A stretch of 64,000 nucleotides of DNA, taken from positions 1 to 64,000 of the forward strand of contig CALCZU010000121.1 of NCBI GenBank assembly GCA_937903155.1, given 5' to 3'. The position numbers and the translations under genes are program-made. This document shows positions 33,171 through 41,720 of the stretch, piece by piece; position 1 is the stretch's first letter; the number at the start of each line of letters is the position of its first letter. Below the pieces are notes generated by a model that searched no databases, had not been told where the DNA came from, and saw only the letters and a program-made list of their open reading frames with translations. Origin of the DNA: an uncultured Bdellovibrionales bacterium (GTDB lineage Bacteria > Bdellovibrionota > FAC87 > UBA2466).

Positions 33171-35048
33171 TTACTTAGCAGTCGCTGCAGTTTGACCGGC
33201 TAGAGGACCTCTTCCCAATTGGGTTCCAGTTCCTTTGCCCATCAATCCACCCATCACTCCTCGACCGACTGGAGTTCTAGCTCCACTCAAGCGATTGATG
33301 TTAGGTGTGCCGGTTTGTTGCGGCGCCATAGCCATTGCAGTAGCATTGTTCTCATCTTTTTGAGCTCTTGCAGCGTCTTCGTTGATATCGCCAAGTTGCT
33401 TGTCGATTTCTTTCACGACACTCGCTAAAGCGTCTTTACGTTTTGCCATTGCTTGAACTTCTGGGTCAGCTTGTTCAAGAGCTAACTGAACTTGCGAGTT
33501 GTAGTTATTCAAAGTTGTTTCAGCTGCTGTGAGTTCTGATTGCAACCCTTGCAACGTCGGAGTCATGTCTCCGCGAAGTTCAGGAGCGAGCAGAGAAGCC
33601 GATTGTTTCGCATTTTCAAGTGCGGACTTCTTACTAGCAACCGCAGCTTTGTAAGCTTCTTGAGCTTGTCTGACTGCAGGAGAGAGCATGGATTCAGGTT
33701 TTTTCAAACGTTCCATGTCTTCTTCAAGTGCTGCGATTTTATCCGTTGCACTTCCGCGTTCAGCAACAAGGGCTCTCTTCATCTTGTTCAAGCCTGTTTT
33801 GATTCCGGCGAAAACTTCAGGACGATTGTTCATTCCGACCATTGCGTCGTATGAAGGTCTGCCTAAAGCTTCTCCCAGAGTCTTTTGAGCTGAAGCTAAT
33901 TCAGCTTGGCCAGTTTTCTGAGGAAGATTCAACTTAATCGGTCCAGCGACAACCGCCGATGCAGGCGATGGTACGAAAGGAATCGGATTAGATTGAGGCT
34001 GAGTGTTTTGTGGCAACTCAGGGTTGAAATCATTTGCTGCACGGTCTTCATCACGTTCACGTCGGCTATCAGACAACGGTTGTTGTTGCTGAGCAGCTTG
34101 TCCGTTATCGTTGTTCCGATCTTCTTTCGGAGCCAATTGTGCAATCAAAGGAGCTAACAATTCATCCACACTCTTTTCGCGTTTAGGCGTTTGAGGAGGT
34201 GTTTGACCTTGAGCTTGCAGTGCTGCAATTTCAGCCAACTTTCCTTCGAACTCTTGCTGTTTTTTATCCGCATCCGCTTTCGCTTCAGCACGTAATTTAG
34301 CTTCTAATTCTTCAATCTGCTTGATGTTAGAATCAGTGCTCTTAGTTTGAAGAGCTTTTTTGAGTTCTTTGTTTTGGTCGCAGATAGGTTGCAATACTTT
34401 CTTAAGAATATCGTCGATCTGCTCTCCCACCACAGGACCAGGCGTTACAACAGGAGGCGTTGGAGGAACTTCAGTACCCGGAGGAGTTACTTTTTTCTCG
34501 CTGGTGAGTTCAAAAGTTAACTTTGCGTAGTCATTCGATAAGAGCTTCGTTAAAAGATTCTTCTTGGTGTGCTCTTTCATCGCTGTAGCGCCAATCTCAA
34601 GGAGGAGGTCTCTGCGATCCACACCACCGAAATGAGATTCGCCGACTTTTTTCAAGTCGCTCATCAAGTTGTTCGTAAAGACTTCGAGTTCGTGAATTCG
34701 GCTTTCATCCGTTTGTTCAGGATCTTCTTTAAGGTCTTTTGCTTTTTTCGCAGCAACTTCTTTCAGCGCTTCAATCCACTGAAAAGGTTCTTTTGCAAAC
34801 TTCGTAACGAATTTTTCGTACTCAGGCTTTTCGATCATCGCGATCGCATCTGCTTTAGCCTTTGAATCCGTTAAGTGCGTGAGAGCACTGTTATCGGAAG
34901 TCCGCCAGAGTTTAAAATCTTTTTCTTCGACCACAGCGGCCGCCATCATATTGCTCGAGGCAAATGCCAGAATCATCAAGGTAATGACACTGTATGACTT
35001 CATCCGATTCATCTTCACGTTCCGTTTCACTTCTACTTTCGCTTTCAT
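33171..35048 (-). CDS. Large secreted coiled-coil, proline-rich protein
   Basis: The 625-residue protein starts at the ATG at 35048, where AAGGAG precedes by a good distance; it gives a long basic n-region and the hydrophobic core 'YSVITLMILAFASSNMMAAA'. The mature protein has an N-terminal helical domain (about 40-200), a 'PPGTEVPPTPPVVTPGPVV' linker, a coiled coil ('IKQIEELEAKLRAEAKADAD'), a Gln/Asn/Pro-rich stretch, a second long coiled coil (about 400-570) and a Gly-rich tail. No catalytic motif is visible. It is probably a periplasmic or surface structural protein. It resembles the protein at 54544-56568 in general build. Confidence 0.7.
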   Translation of the reverse strand: MKAKVEVKRNVKMNRMKSYSVITLMILAFASSNMMAAAVVEEKDFKLWRTSDNSALTHLTDSKAKADAIAMIEKPEYEKFVTKFAKEPFQWIEALKEVAAKKAKDLKEDPEQTDESRIHELEVFTNNLMSDLKKVGESHFGGVDRRDLLLEIGATAMKEHTKKNLLTKLLSNDYAKLTFELTSEKKVTPPGTEVPPTPPVVTPGPVVGEQIDDILKKVLQPICDQNKELKKALQTKSTDSNIKQIEELEAKLRAEAKADADKKQQEFEGKLAEIAALQAQGQTPPQTPKREKSVDELLAPLIAQLAPKEDRNNDNGQAAQQQQPLSDSRRERDEDRAANDFNPELPQNTQPQSNPIPFVPSPASAVVAGPIKLNLPQKTGQAELASAQKTLGEALGRPSYDAMVGMNNRPEVFAGIKTGLNKMKRALVAERGSATDKIAALEEDMERLKKPESMLSPAVRQAQEAYKAAVASKKSALENAKQSASLLAPELRGDMTPTLQGLQSELTAAETTLNNYNSQVQLALEQADPEVQAMAKRKDALASVVKEIDKQLGDINEDAARAQKDENNATAMAMAPQQTGTPNINRLSGARTPVGRGVMGGLMGKGTGTQLGRGPLAGQTAATAK

Positions 35049-35437
35049 CTTCAGCTTCTCCTTCAACAAAATTCTACTTTCAACTTTTAGTATGAACGAC
35101 TCCACACACGGGATTCGTTCAGATAGCTTATTGAGCAAGTGACGTGCCACCGAACCGCTAGAGGATGGTGACAATGCGAATACATCACGATCTCTTTCAT
35201 TTAAGATTTTTTAAGAAATAAATTCTTTATTTTCTAAAACTGTCGCGAATCCTGACACCCCTAAAACGAGTTTTCCTAAAACCTCATTGATCTTCGGCAC
35301 ATCCCGGTGATGAAAAAACACACACCCTTCGCCCACACAAAGAGGCCACGAAATGTCACTTTCCCCTCTCAAACAGCCTTAAGCCCCACGAGATTGTAGA
35401 TTGATTCCTGGAGTTCTATCGACTAAGTTCGAGCGCG
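35049..35437. other. Non-coding gap between divergent genes
   Basis: About 390 bases between the divergent secreted-protein and PTPS genes. It holds the leaders and promoters of both, with AT-rich DNA around 35195-35240 ('TTTAAGATTTTTTAAG'). No RNA gene, repeat or clear promoter hexamer pair stood out. Confidence 0.4.
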
Positions 35438-35887
35438 ATGGATTCGAAGCAAACACTTTATATCACTCGGTTAGTTGAATTTTCAGCAGCCCACAGACTC
35501 TACCTGGAAGGTCTGTCTGAGACCGAGAACTTTGATTTGTTCGGCCCCTGCTCCAATCCTTATGGGCACGGCCATAACTACGAACTTGAGGTCACTATCA
35601 AAGGGGAAATCGATCCGAAAACTCAGATGGTCGTGCACTTCAGTTCTTTGAAACGCATTCTGCAAGAATTGGTAGTCACCCGTCTTGACCATAGACATCT
35701 CAATCACGATGTCGAGATTTTTAAAGACGTTCTCCCGACCTCTGAAAACATCGTCCGTATTTTGTGGAATGAAATTGAAAAAAGTACGGAGAGCTTCAGT
35801 TGGAAGCTCCATAAACTAAAACTTTACTCGACGAAACGAAACTCCGTCGAATACTACGGGAATACAGGAGAGAGCGATGGCCATTGA
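35438..35887 (+). CDS. 6-pyruvoyl-tetrahydropterin synthase family enzyme
   Basis: The 149-residue protein has the zinc ligands His19 ('FSAAHRL'), His44 and His46 ('YGHGHNY'), the catalytic Cys38 and a late 'DHRHLNHD' Asp-His pair. The spacing 'GPCSNPYGHGHNYELEV' matches eukaryotic-type PTPS ('GKCNNPNGHGHNY') better than QueD, whose Cys lies closer to HGH. PTPS makes 6-pyruvoyl-tetrahydropterin for tetrahydrobiopterin; QueD acts in queuosine synthesis. Its end overlaps folE by 11 nt, so its substrate is made by the next gene's product. Confidence 0.85.
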   Translation: MDSKQTLYITRLVEFSAAHRLYLEGLSETENFDLFGPCSNPYGHGHNYELEVTIKGEIDPKTQMVVHFSSLKRILQELVVTRLDHRHLNHDVEIFKDVLPTSENIVRILWNEIEKSTESFSWKLHKLKLYSTKRNSVEYYGNTGESDGH

Positions 35888-36437
35888 AAGTAAGAAGAAA
35901 ATGGAAGAGCACGTCAGTCACTTTTTAAAAGCGCTCGGCGAAGATCCCAATCGCGACGGTTTGAAGCGCACTCCTGAGCGCTACGTCCGGGCGTTCGAGT
36001 TTTTAACCCAGGGTTATCAAAAATCGCCTGAGGAACTGCTTAACAACGCCCTCTTCGATGCCCCTTACTCCGAGATGGTCATGGTCAAAAACATCGAATT
36101 CTACAGTTTATGTGAACACCATCTTTTGCCTTTTTTCGGTAAATGCCACGTGGGCTACATTCCCAATGGCAAGATTTTAGGGCTCTCTAAAATCGCCCGC
36201 GTCGTCGATGCCTTTGCCCGCAGACTGCAGGTCCAAGAGCGATTAACCTCGCAAATATCTGATTTCCTAATGGAACATCTGAAACCCCAGGGGGTTGGTG
36301 TCGTAATGGATGCGAAGCATTTCTGCATGATGATGCGAGGAGTCGAAAAACAGAGTGCGTCCACTTTGACCAGTTCGCTTACCGGGAGCTTCCAAAACCA
36401 CGAAACTCGCGCTGAGTTTTTCAACTTGATTAAATAG
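35877..36437 (+). CDS. folE: GTP cyclohydrolase I
   Basis: The 186-residue protein is a type I GTP cyclohydrolase. The zinc ligands are seen in 'SLCEHHLLPFFGKCHVGYIP' and 'AKHFCMMMRGVEKQ'. It forms a cytoplasmic decamer that turns GTP into 7,8-dihydroneopterin triphosphate, the precursor of folate, queuosine and tetrahydrobiopterin. The ATG at 35877 overlaps the upstream PTPS gene. A dedicated PTPS-folE pair suggests use in a pterin cofactor rather than folate alone. Confidence 0.95.
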   Translation: MAIESKKKMEEHVSHFLKALGEDPNRDGLKRTPERYVRAFEFLTQGYQKSPEELLNNALFDAPYSEMVMVKNIEFYSLCEHHLLPFFGKCHVGYIPNGKILGLSKIARVVDAFARRLQVQERLTSQISDFLMEHLKPQGVGVVMDAKHFCMMMRGVEKQSASTLTSSLTGSFQNHETRAEFFNLIK

Positions 36438-36463
36438 GGGAAATTGTTAGATTAGCCCCCTAA

Positions 36464-37000
36464 ATGAAGCTCATTATTTCACAACTGAATGAAGGGGAAA
36501 ACCCTTTTAGTTTCAACAGCATCAGTGAGCCATGGCTCACAAAGCTTGTGCAATCGATTACTGAAAAAGGTTATCAGTTTGTGACACCGCTCAGTACAGA
36601 ATTCAAATTGATTAAATCTGAGCCAGATTATTTCATCAAGGGCAAAATAAATTTTGGAATTGAGCAGTCCTGCGCTCGTTGCGCTGAAAGTTTTGCGCTC
36701 AATATCAAGCACCCTTTTGGAGTTTCGTTGGCGCATATTGCTTCAAGCCGTCCTCAAAAAGCGCCTGAAAAAGATGAAGAAACCGATTTAGATATTAATT
36801 TCTTCGAAGGAAATGAGATTGATCTCGCTCCTATCTTAGAAGAACAGTTTTTTTTAAGTCTTCCTTATCAATCGATTTGCAGCGAGTCCTGTAAGGGAAT
36901 TTGCCAAAGTTGCGGGCAAAACCTAAACGAAAAGCTCTGCGGCTGCTCTCATAAGGATCTTGCAAGTCCGTTTTCGGTCTTGCAACACATGCATATTTAA
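36464..37000 (+). CDS. yceD: YceD/DUF177 family protein
   Basis: The 178-residue protein has the DUF177 features: a CxxC pair in 'EQSCARCAESFALNI' and a C-terminal pair 'ICQSCGQNLNEKLCGC', both likely to bind zinc. It sits directly before rpmF, the nearly universal order for this family, and is thought to act in large-subunit rRNA accumulation. Twelve bases separate its stop from the rpmF start. Confidence 0.9.
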   Translation: MKLIISQLNEGENPFSFNSISEPWLTKLVQSITEKGYQFVTPLSTEFKLIKSEPDYFIKGKINFGIEQSCARCAESFALNIKHPFGVSLAHIASSRPQKAPEKDEETDLDINFFEGNEIDLAPILEEQFFLSLPYQSICSESCKGICQSCGQNLNEKLCGCSHKDLASPFSVLQHMHI

Positions 37001-37012
37001 CAGGAGAAAAAA

Positions 37013-37192
37013 GTGTCAGTACCCAAGAAACGTAAATCCCATACCAGAAAAACGAAGCGCCGGTCCCACCTTGCGCTAAAAAAGATCAGTCTTGCGAAAT
37101 GTGCGAATTGTGGAGAACCTAATCTTCCGCACTGCGTTTGCCCTAACTGCAATATGTATAAAGGCAAAAAAGTAGCCGAGCTAGCCGACTAA
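37013..37192 (+). CDS. rpmF: 50S ribosomal protein L32
   Basis: The 59-residue protein reads 'MSVPKKRKSHTRKTKRRSHL', then 'CANCGEPNLPHCVCPNC', which is bL32 with its four-Cys zinc site. The start is GTG at 37013, preceded by AGGAG 7 nt upstream. It is short and easy to miss. It lies between yceD and plsX, the usual neighbours. Confidence 0.95.
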   Translation: MSVPKKRKSHTRKTKRRSHLALKKISLAKCANCGEPNLPHCVCPNCNMYKGKKVAELAD

Positions 37193-37198
37193 GACTTC

Positions 37199-38257
37199 AT
37201 GCCCAAATCAAAAGACGCATCCTCAGCTTCTGGGACTTTAGTCACAGTGGCTGTTGATGCTATGGGAGGAGACTACGCACCCGAGATTAATATCCGAGGT
37301 GCCCTCCTTGCTTTGCAACAAGACAAGTCCCTTGCGATTCAGCTTTTTGGAAAAAAAGAGGAGATTGCACGTCTTTTAAAGAAACGTGGAAAAAAATCGT
37401 CCCGTTTAAGTATTGTTGATTGCAGCGATGTGATCACGATGGAAGATCACGCGGCTTCGATTCGTAAAAAGCCTTCTTCAAGCATCGCGATGGGTCTTCA
37501 AGCGGTTAAGGACAAAAAAGCTTCGGCTTTTATTTCCGCAGGCCATAGCGGAGCGGTGATGGCAGGGGCTCTTTTCATTGTCGGCAGAATTGCGGACGTG
37601 GAACGACCGGCAATCATGGTGAAAGTGCCAACGATTTCGGGCTCTGTGATCTTGCTCGATGCGGGCGCGAATGTGGATTGTAAAGCGAGCCAACTCTTTC
37701 AGTTTGCAGAAATGGGAAAACTTTACGCGGAAATCATTGAAGGCATATCTGTGCCTAAAATCGGACTTCTCTCCAATGGCGCTGAAGCCACGAAGGGAAA
37801 TGAACTCACCCGGGAAACCCACGAACTTTTAGACCAAGCTCTATTCGAAGGTTATATCGGTTACGTCGAAGGATTTGATCTTTTTCGAAGTACCGCTGAT
37901 GTGATTGTCTGTGATGGTTTTGCGGGCAATGTCGCTTTAAAAACGGCTGAAGGGTTAGCCGATACCGTCTTCCAATGGTTTCGACTGGAGATTCGAAGAC
38001 ATGTTGTCAGCCTCCTAGGACTCGCTCTCATGCGAAAAATTTCGAAACGATTTCAGAGAAAATTTGATTACAAACCTTACGGGGCGGCGCCACTTCTTGG
38101 AATTGATGGAGTCGTCCTAATCAGTCACGGCCGGTCCAACGAAATTGCAATTAAAAATGGAATTCTCACCGCGAAGAAAGCCGTCGAACAAAAATTTACT
38201 GATAAAATGAAACGCTTTATGGAAGAAAAAGCGAAACCGAAAGCGAGTGCGCAATGA
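37199..38257 (+). CDS. plsX: Phosphate acyltransferase PlsX
   Basis: The 352-residue protein is PlsX, which makes acyl-phosphate from acyl-ACP for phospholipid synthesis at the inner face of the membrane. Family motifs include 'VAVDAMGGDYAPEINIRGAL', 'SAGHSGAVMAGALFIVGRI', 'LDAGANVDCKASQL' and 'YGAAPLLGIDGVVLISHG'. It begins 6 nt after rpmF and overlaps fabH by 4 nt, in the standard rpmF-plsX-fab operon. Confidence 0.96.
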   Translation: MPKSKDASSASGTLVTVAVDAMGGDYAPEINIRGALLALQQDKSLAIQLFGKKEEIARLLKKRGKKSSRLSIVDCSDVITMEDHAASIRKKPSSSIAMGLQAVKDKKASAFISAGHSGAVMAGALFIVGRIADVERPAIMVKVPTISGSVILLDAGANVDCKASQLFQFAEMGKLYAEIIEGISVPKIGLLSNGAEATKGNELTRETHELLDQALFEGYIGYVEGFDLFRSTADVIVCDGFAGNVALKTAEGLADTVFQWFRLEIRRHVVSLLGLALMRKISKRFQRKFDYKPYGAAPLLGIDGVVLISHGRSNEIAIKNGILTAKKAVEQKFTDKMKRFMEEKAKPKASAQ

Positions 38258-39246
38258 CCTATCGTAGTGAAGTTACCGGAACCGGAAGCGCTTTTCCGGA
38301 ACGGATCATGAGTAACCAAGAGTTCGAATCGTTTATCGAGACTTCCGATGAATGGATTCGAACACGCACCGGAATTTCAACGCGTCGAATTGCGGATCCC
38401 AAAAAAGGCGAATCGACTTCTTCCCTTTCTGTGATGGCTGCAAAAAGGGCGGTTGAAAAAGCCGGCATTAAAGCAGAAGACATTGGATTAATCATTGTCG
38501 GCACTGTGACGCCTGACACGGTCATGCCGTGTACGGCAAATACTCTGCAGCGCGACTTGGGTGCCAAGAACGCTTTTACATTTGATTTGCAAGCCGCGTG
38601 CTCTGGATTTTTATACGCGCTTTCAATTGCTGATAAATTTATTCGAGCCGGCGAAGTCAAACACGCGGTCGTCGTAGGGGCTGAAACGCTTTCGACCCTT
38701 TTAAATTGGAGAGATCGCAGCACCTGTATTTTATTCGGAGATGGAGCGGGCGCGGCAGTGCTTTCGCGAACGCAGTCTGATAAAAATCAGGTTATCGATA
38801 CGCTGCTCTATTCGGATGGCACAAAGGGAGAGATGCTTAATATCCCTCACGGATACGGAAAAGTGCCCACCTACTCTGCTGAGTACCGTGAAAGTGATCA
38901 TAAGATCAAAATGCAAGGTTCGGAAATTTTTAAGCTCGCGGTTCGCAGCATGATTGATGCGAGTGAAACCATATTAAAAAAGAATGGTTTCAAATCGACC
39001 GATGTGAACTTTTTTATTTTTCACCAAGCGAATAGTCGAATCATTGATATGTGCCTTAAAACTTTGGGCGTCGAGCCCGAAAAAACTTGGATGAATGTGG
39101 AAAAGTACGGCAATACCTCTGCTGCGACTTTGCCCGTGTGTTTGGATGAAGCTTGGAGGGCCGGGAAAGTGAAAAAGGGAGATTTGATTTTACTTTCGAC
39201 ATTTGGAGGGGGCGCAACCTGGGCGAGCGCTTTGATTCGCTTATGA
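38254..39246 (+). CDS. fabH: 3-oxoacyl-ACP synthase III
   Basis: The 330-residue protein is FabH, which condenses acetyl-CoA with malonyl-ACP to start fatty-acid elongation. The Cys-His-Asn triad is visible in 'DLQAACSGFLYALSIADKFI', 'IFHQANSRIIDMC' and 'YGNTSAATLPVCL'. The glycine-rich 'STFGGGATWASALIRL' end is typical. It overlaps plsX and fabD by 4 nt each. Confidence 0.97.
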   Translation: MTYRSEVTGTGSAFPERIMSNQEFESFIETSDEWIRTRTGISTRRIADPKKGESTSSLSVMAAKRAVEKAGIKAEDIGLIIVGTVTPDTVMPCTANTLQRDLGAKNAFTFDLQAACSGFLYALSIADKFIRAGEVKHAVVVGAETLSTLLNWRDRSTCILFGDGAGAAVLSRTQSDKNQVIDTLLYSDGTKGEMLNIPHGYGKVPTYSAEYRESDHKIKMQGSEIFKLAVRSMIDASETILKKNGFKSTDVNFFIFHQANSRIIDMCLKTLGVEPEKTWMNVEKYGNTSAATLPVCLDEAWRAGKVKKGDLILLSTFGGGATWASALIRL

Positions 39247-40190
39247 GTAAAACTGTTGCTCTATTTCCGGGTCAAGGTTCGCAGTACACGGGAATGTCTA
39301 AAGTGCTGAAAGAAGCTTTTCCTTGGACAAGTCAGATTTATGAAGAAGCTTCGGATACTTTGAAGTTCGACCTCTACAAGCTTTGCGCAGAAGGACCCGA
39401 TTCGGATTTACAATTGACGATGAATCAACAGCCGGCAATTCTCGCGACTTCTTATGCTTGGTTCTCCGTCTTAAAAAAACTTTTGGATTTTAAACCCGAC
39501 GCGGGTGCCGGACATTCGCTTGGCGAATATACGGCTTATCTTGCTTCGGGGGCTTTGAGCCTTTCAGATGCGATTCGTTTAGTCCGACGCCGTGGGCAAC
39601 TGATGCAAGAAGCGGTGCCTCAAGGCAAAGGGAAAATGGCAGCACTTTTGGGATTAGCCGACGACAAAGTGCGAGAGCTTTGCCAAAAAGCGAGTCAGGG
39701 AGAAGATTCTCTCGTCGTGGCCGCTAATTTTAATGCGCCTTCGCAAGTTGTGATTGCCGGTCATACGACGGCCGTCGATAGAGCGGCGGTGATTGCGGGA
39801 ACAGAGGGAGAACTCAAAGCGCGTAAAGTGATTCCACTCAATGTCAGCGCCCCTTTTCATTCGCCGCTGATGAAAACGGTTGCTGAGAAATTCGAACAAG
39901 ATTTGAGTTCGGTGAAATGGCACCCGCAACAATTTGCAATTGTAAACAATCTCGATGCTCGGCTTCGCACGGAAGGTGATCCGGTGCCCATTTTGAAAGA
40001 CCAGATCAATCATCCTGTTCTCTGGACTTCGTGTGTGGAGACTTTAAAATTGTCGGGTCATACAAAATTTGTGGAGATGGGTCCCGGGAAAGTGCTCACA
40101 GGTCTTGTGAAACGAATGACTGAGGGTGCTCAACTTTTCAGCATTGAATCTATCGACGATATTCAAAAATTCGAAGGGAGTTTAAAATGA
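39243..40190 (+). CDS. fabD: Malonyl-CoA:ACP transacylase
   Basis: The 315-residue protein starts at ATG 39243 ('MSKTVALFPGQGSQYTGMSK') in an ATGA overlap with fabH; the frame is open upstream but that part has no similarity. The catalytic Ser is in 'GAGHSLGEYTAYL', and the substrate-binding 'MQEAVPQGKGKMAALLG' follows. It loads malonyl groups on ACP. It overlaps fabG by 4 nt. Confidence 0.97.
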   Translation: MSKTVALFPGQGSQYTGMSKVLKEAFPWTSQIYEEASDTLKFDLYKLCAEGPDSDLQLTMNQQPAILATSYAWFSVLKKLLDFKPDAGAGHSLGEYTAYLASGALSLSDAIRLVRRRGQLMQEAVPQGKGKMAALLGLADDKVRELCQKASQGEDSLVVAANFNAPSQVVIAGHTTAVDRAAVIAGTEGELKARKVIPLNVSAPFHSPLMKTVAEKFEQDLSSVKWHPQQFAIVNNLDARLRTEGDPVPILKDQINHPVLWTSCVETLKLSGHTKFVEMGPGKVLTGLVKRMTEGAQLFSIESIDDIQKFEGSLK

Positions 40191-40927
40191 TTTTACAAAA
40201 CGAAATCGCTTTGGTCACTGGAGGCTCCCGCGGAATTGGTCGAGCCTGTTGTCTCGCACTCGCCAAAGAGGGTGCAGAAGTCATCGTGAATTATCATTCG
40301 AGCCCTGAAAAAGCGGAAGAGGTGGTGTCTGAAATTGTAAAAGCCGGGGGAAAAGCTTCTGCTCTAAAATTTGATGTGAGTAATCCAGAAGAAATCGAAA
40401 CGGTTTTGTCTGCACTGCTGAAGCAGAAAAAGATTAGCATTCTGGTCAATAACGCCGGGATTACAAAAGATGGCTTACTCATGCGCTATGCCGTCGAAGA
40501 TTGGGATAAAGTTTTAAATACAAATCTTCGCAGCGCCTTCTTGGTCACCCAAGCGGTGGTGAGAAGCATGATGAAGGAACGCAAAGGTTCCATCATCCAT
40601 ATGGGCTCTATCGTCGGCATCACCGGAAACGCGGGGCAAGCAGCTTATTGCGCCGCTAAAGCCGGAATCATTGGCCTCACAAAATCCATGGCTCGAGAAC
40701 TTGCGGCAAGAAGCATTCGCGTGAATGCGATTGCTCCAGGATTTATTGAGACGGACATGACTCACGGTCTGAATGATGTTCAGCGAGAAAACCTTTCAAA
40801 GGTGATTCCTTTGGGACGTACCGGAAAAGCAGAAGAGATTGCGCATGCAGTAGTGTATTTGGCTTCTTCGCAAAGTTCGTACGTTACCGGTCAGACGCTC
40901 GTCGTTGATGGCGGCATGGGAATGTAA
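40187..40927 (+). CDS. fabG: 3-oxoacyl-ACP reductase
   Basis: The 246-residue short-chain reductase has TGGSRGIGRA, NNAG, the catalytic 'YCAAKAG' and the 'PGFIETDM' motif. It reduces 3-oxoacyl-ACP with NADPH. It is the last gene of the operon here; acpP and fabF, which usually follow, are absent, and a palindromic repeat begins 43 nt after its stop. Confidence 0.96.
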   Translation: MILQNEIALVTGGSRGIGRACCLALAKEGAEVIVNYHSSPEKAEEVVSEIVKAGGKASALKFDVSNPEEIETVLSALLKQKKISILVNNAGITKDGLLMRYAVEDWDKVLNTNLRSAFLVTQAVVRSMMKERKGSIIHMGSIVGITGNAGQAAYCAAKAGIIGLTKSMARELAARSIRVNAIAPGFIETDMTHGLNDVQRENLSKVIPLGRTGKAEEIAHAVVYLASSQSSYVTGQTLVVDGGMGM

Positions 40928-40969
40928 CGTCGATTTGCGGTGCGAATTGCGGATGCCTATAATGGCAGC

Positions 40970-41066
40970 CCTTGCGAGGAGCGAAGCGACGAAGCAATCT
41001 TGCTCTGTTGAAAAGAGCGCTCTTGTTATCGGTGAGATTGCTTTTACTACTTCTTTCGCGCAATGA
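40970..41066. repeat. Degraded palindromic repeat, 'CATTGCGAG' type
   Basis: The left arm (about 40971-41000, CTTGCGAGGAGCGAAGCGAC...) and the right arm (41034-41065, read on the minus strand as GTCATTGCGCGAAAG...) are imperfect inverted copies. Both end in AAGCAATCT-like sequence toward the centre. The termini resemble the widespread GTCATTGCGAG...GAAGCAATC palindromic repeats. The right arm overlaps the last codons and stop of the methyltransferase gene. Confidence 0.7.
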
Positions 41067-41658
41067 CTTGCACAGTGTGTGTATTGCCCTCAGGAAGCTC
41101 TTGATAAAACAAGACATCGAATTCTTTTAATAGACCTAAAACCTCATTGGGTTTGTAGCATTGATCGAAATCGATGTTCGGATTGGGATTTGAAGTGTTT
41201 AAGCGGACTTGTTCCGTTAAATACGCTTCCATGACGAAGGTTCCCCCCGCGACCAGGCCGCGACGGATTTCGCTGAAGAAGCGACCTTGCGGTTTGAAGT
41301 ACATCATCGAGACCGTGTCGTACTTCATGAGCGGCATTAGAAAAAAATCTAGGTTTTGAGTTTTGAAATCGGCAGTGACTTTTTTTTCTTCGGCGAGTTG
41401 TTTTGCTTTGTCGATGGCTTTTTTGCTGCAATCGATTCCTTCGACGGTAAATCCTTTTTCGGCGAGAAAGACGGCGTTTCTGCCCTCACCCGTTGCGATG
41501 TCTAAGGTTTTTCCTTTTCTTAAGACTCCGAAATGGTTCTTCAGAACGAGTGCCGGTTCTTTTCCAAAAAGGTAGGACGTACCCGCGTAGCGTTCTTCCC
41601 ATATTTGGAGGGCTGTTTTTTTATTGGGATCGACTTCGGGATACTTTTCATCAAACAT
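41047..41658 (-). CDS. SAM-dependent methyltransferase (TehB/UbiE-like class I)
   Basis: The 203-residue protein has the class I core: motif I 'LDIATGEGRNAVFLAEKGF', 'VEGIDCSKKAIDKAKQLA' and a downstream 'YDTVSMMYFKPQGRFFSEIRRGL'. 'ATGEGRNAVFLA' is typical of the TehB-like group. The substrate is unknown. Its last six residues and stop codon are encoded inside the right arm of the palindromic repeat, which may have replaced the original C-terminus. Confidence 0.8.
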   Translation of the reverse strand: MFDEKYPEVDPNKKTALQIWEERYAGTSYLFGKEPALVLKNHFGVLRKGKTLDIATGEGRNAVFLAEKGFTVEGIDCSKKAIDKAKQLAEEKKVTADFKTQNLDFFLMPLMKYDTVSMMYFKPQGRFFSEIRRGLVAGGTFVMEAYLTEQVRLNTSNPNPNIDFDQCYKPNEVLGLLKEFDVLFYQELPEGNTHTVQVIARKK

Positions 41659-41720
41659 TCCGCAAAGAAAGCAAAGGTTTTGCTGTTTTTCAAGGGATTC
41701 TTCTTTTAAACTAATGCTTC

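Noticed and set aside
35049..35170. Earlier starts for the large secreted protein
   Set aside because: They lack a ribosome-binding site and move the signal peptide far from the N-terminus.
39153..39242. Earlier ATG for fabD
   Set aside because: It is inside fabH and encodes no FabD-like sequence; the ATGA overlap at 39243 is the normal coupling.
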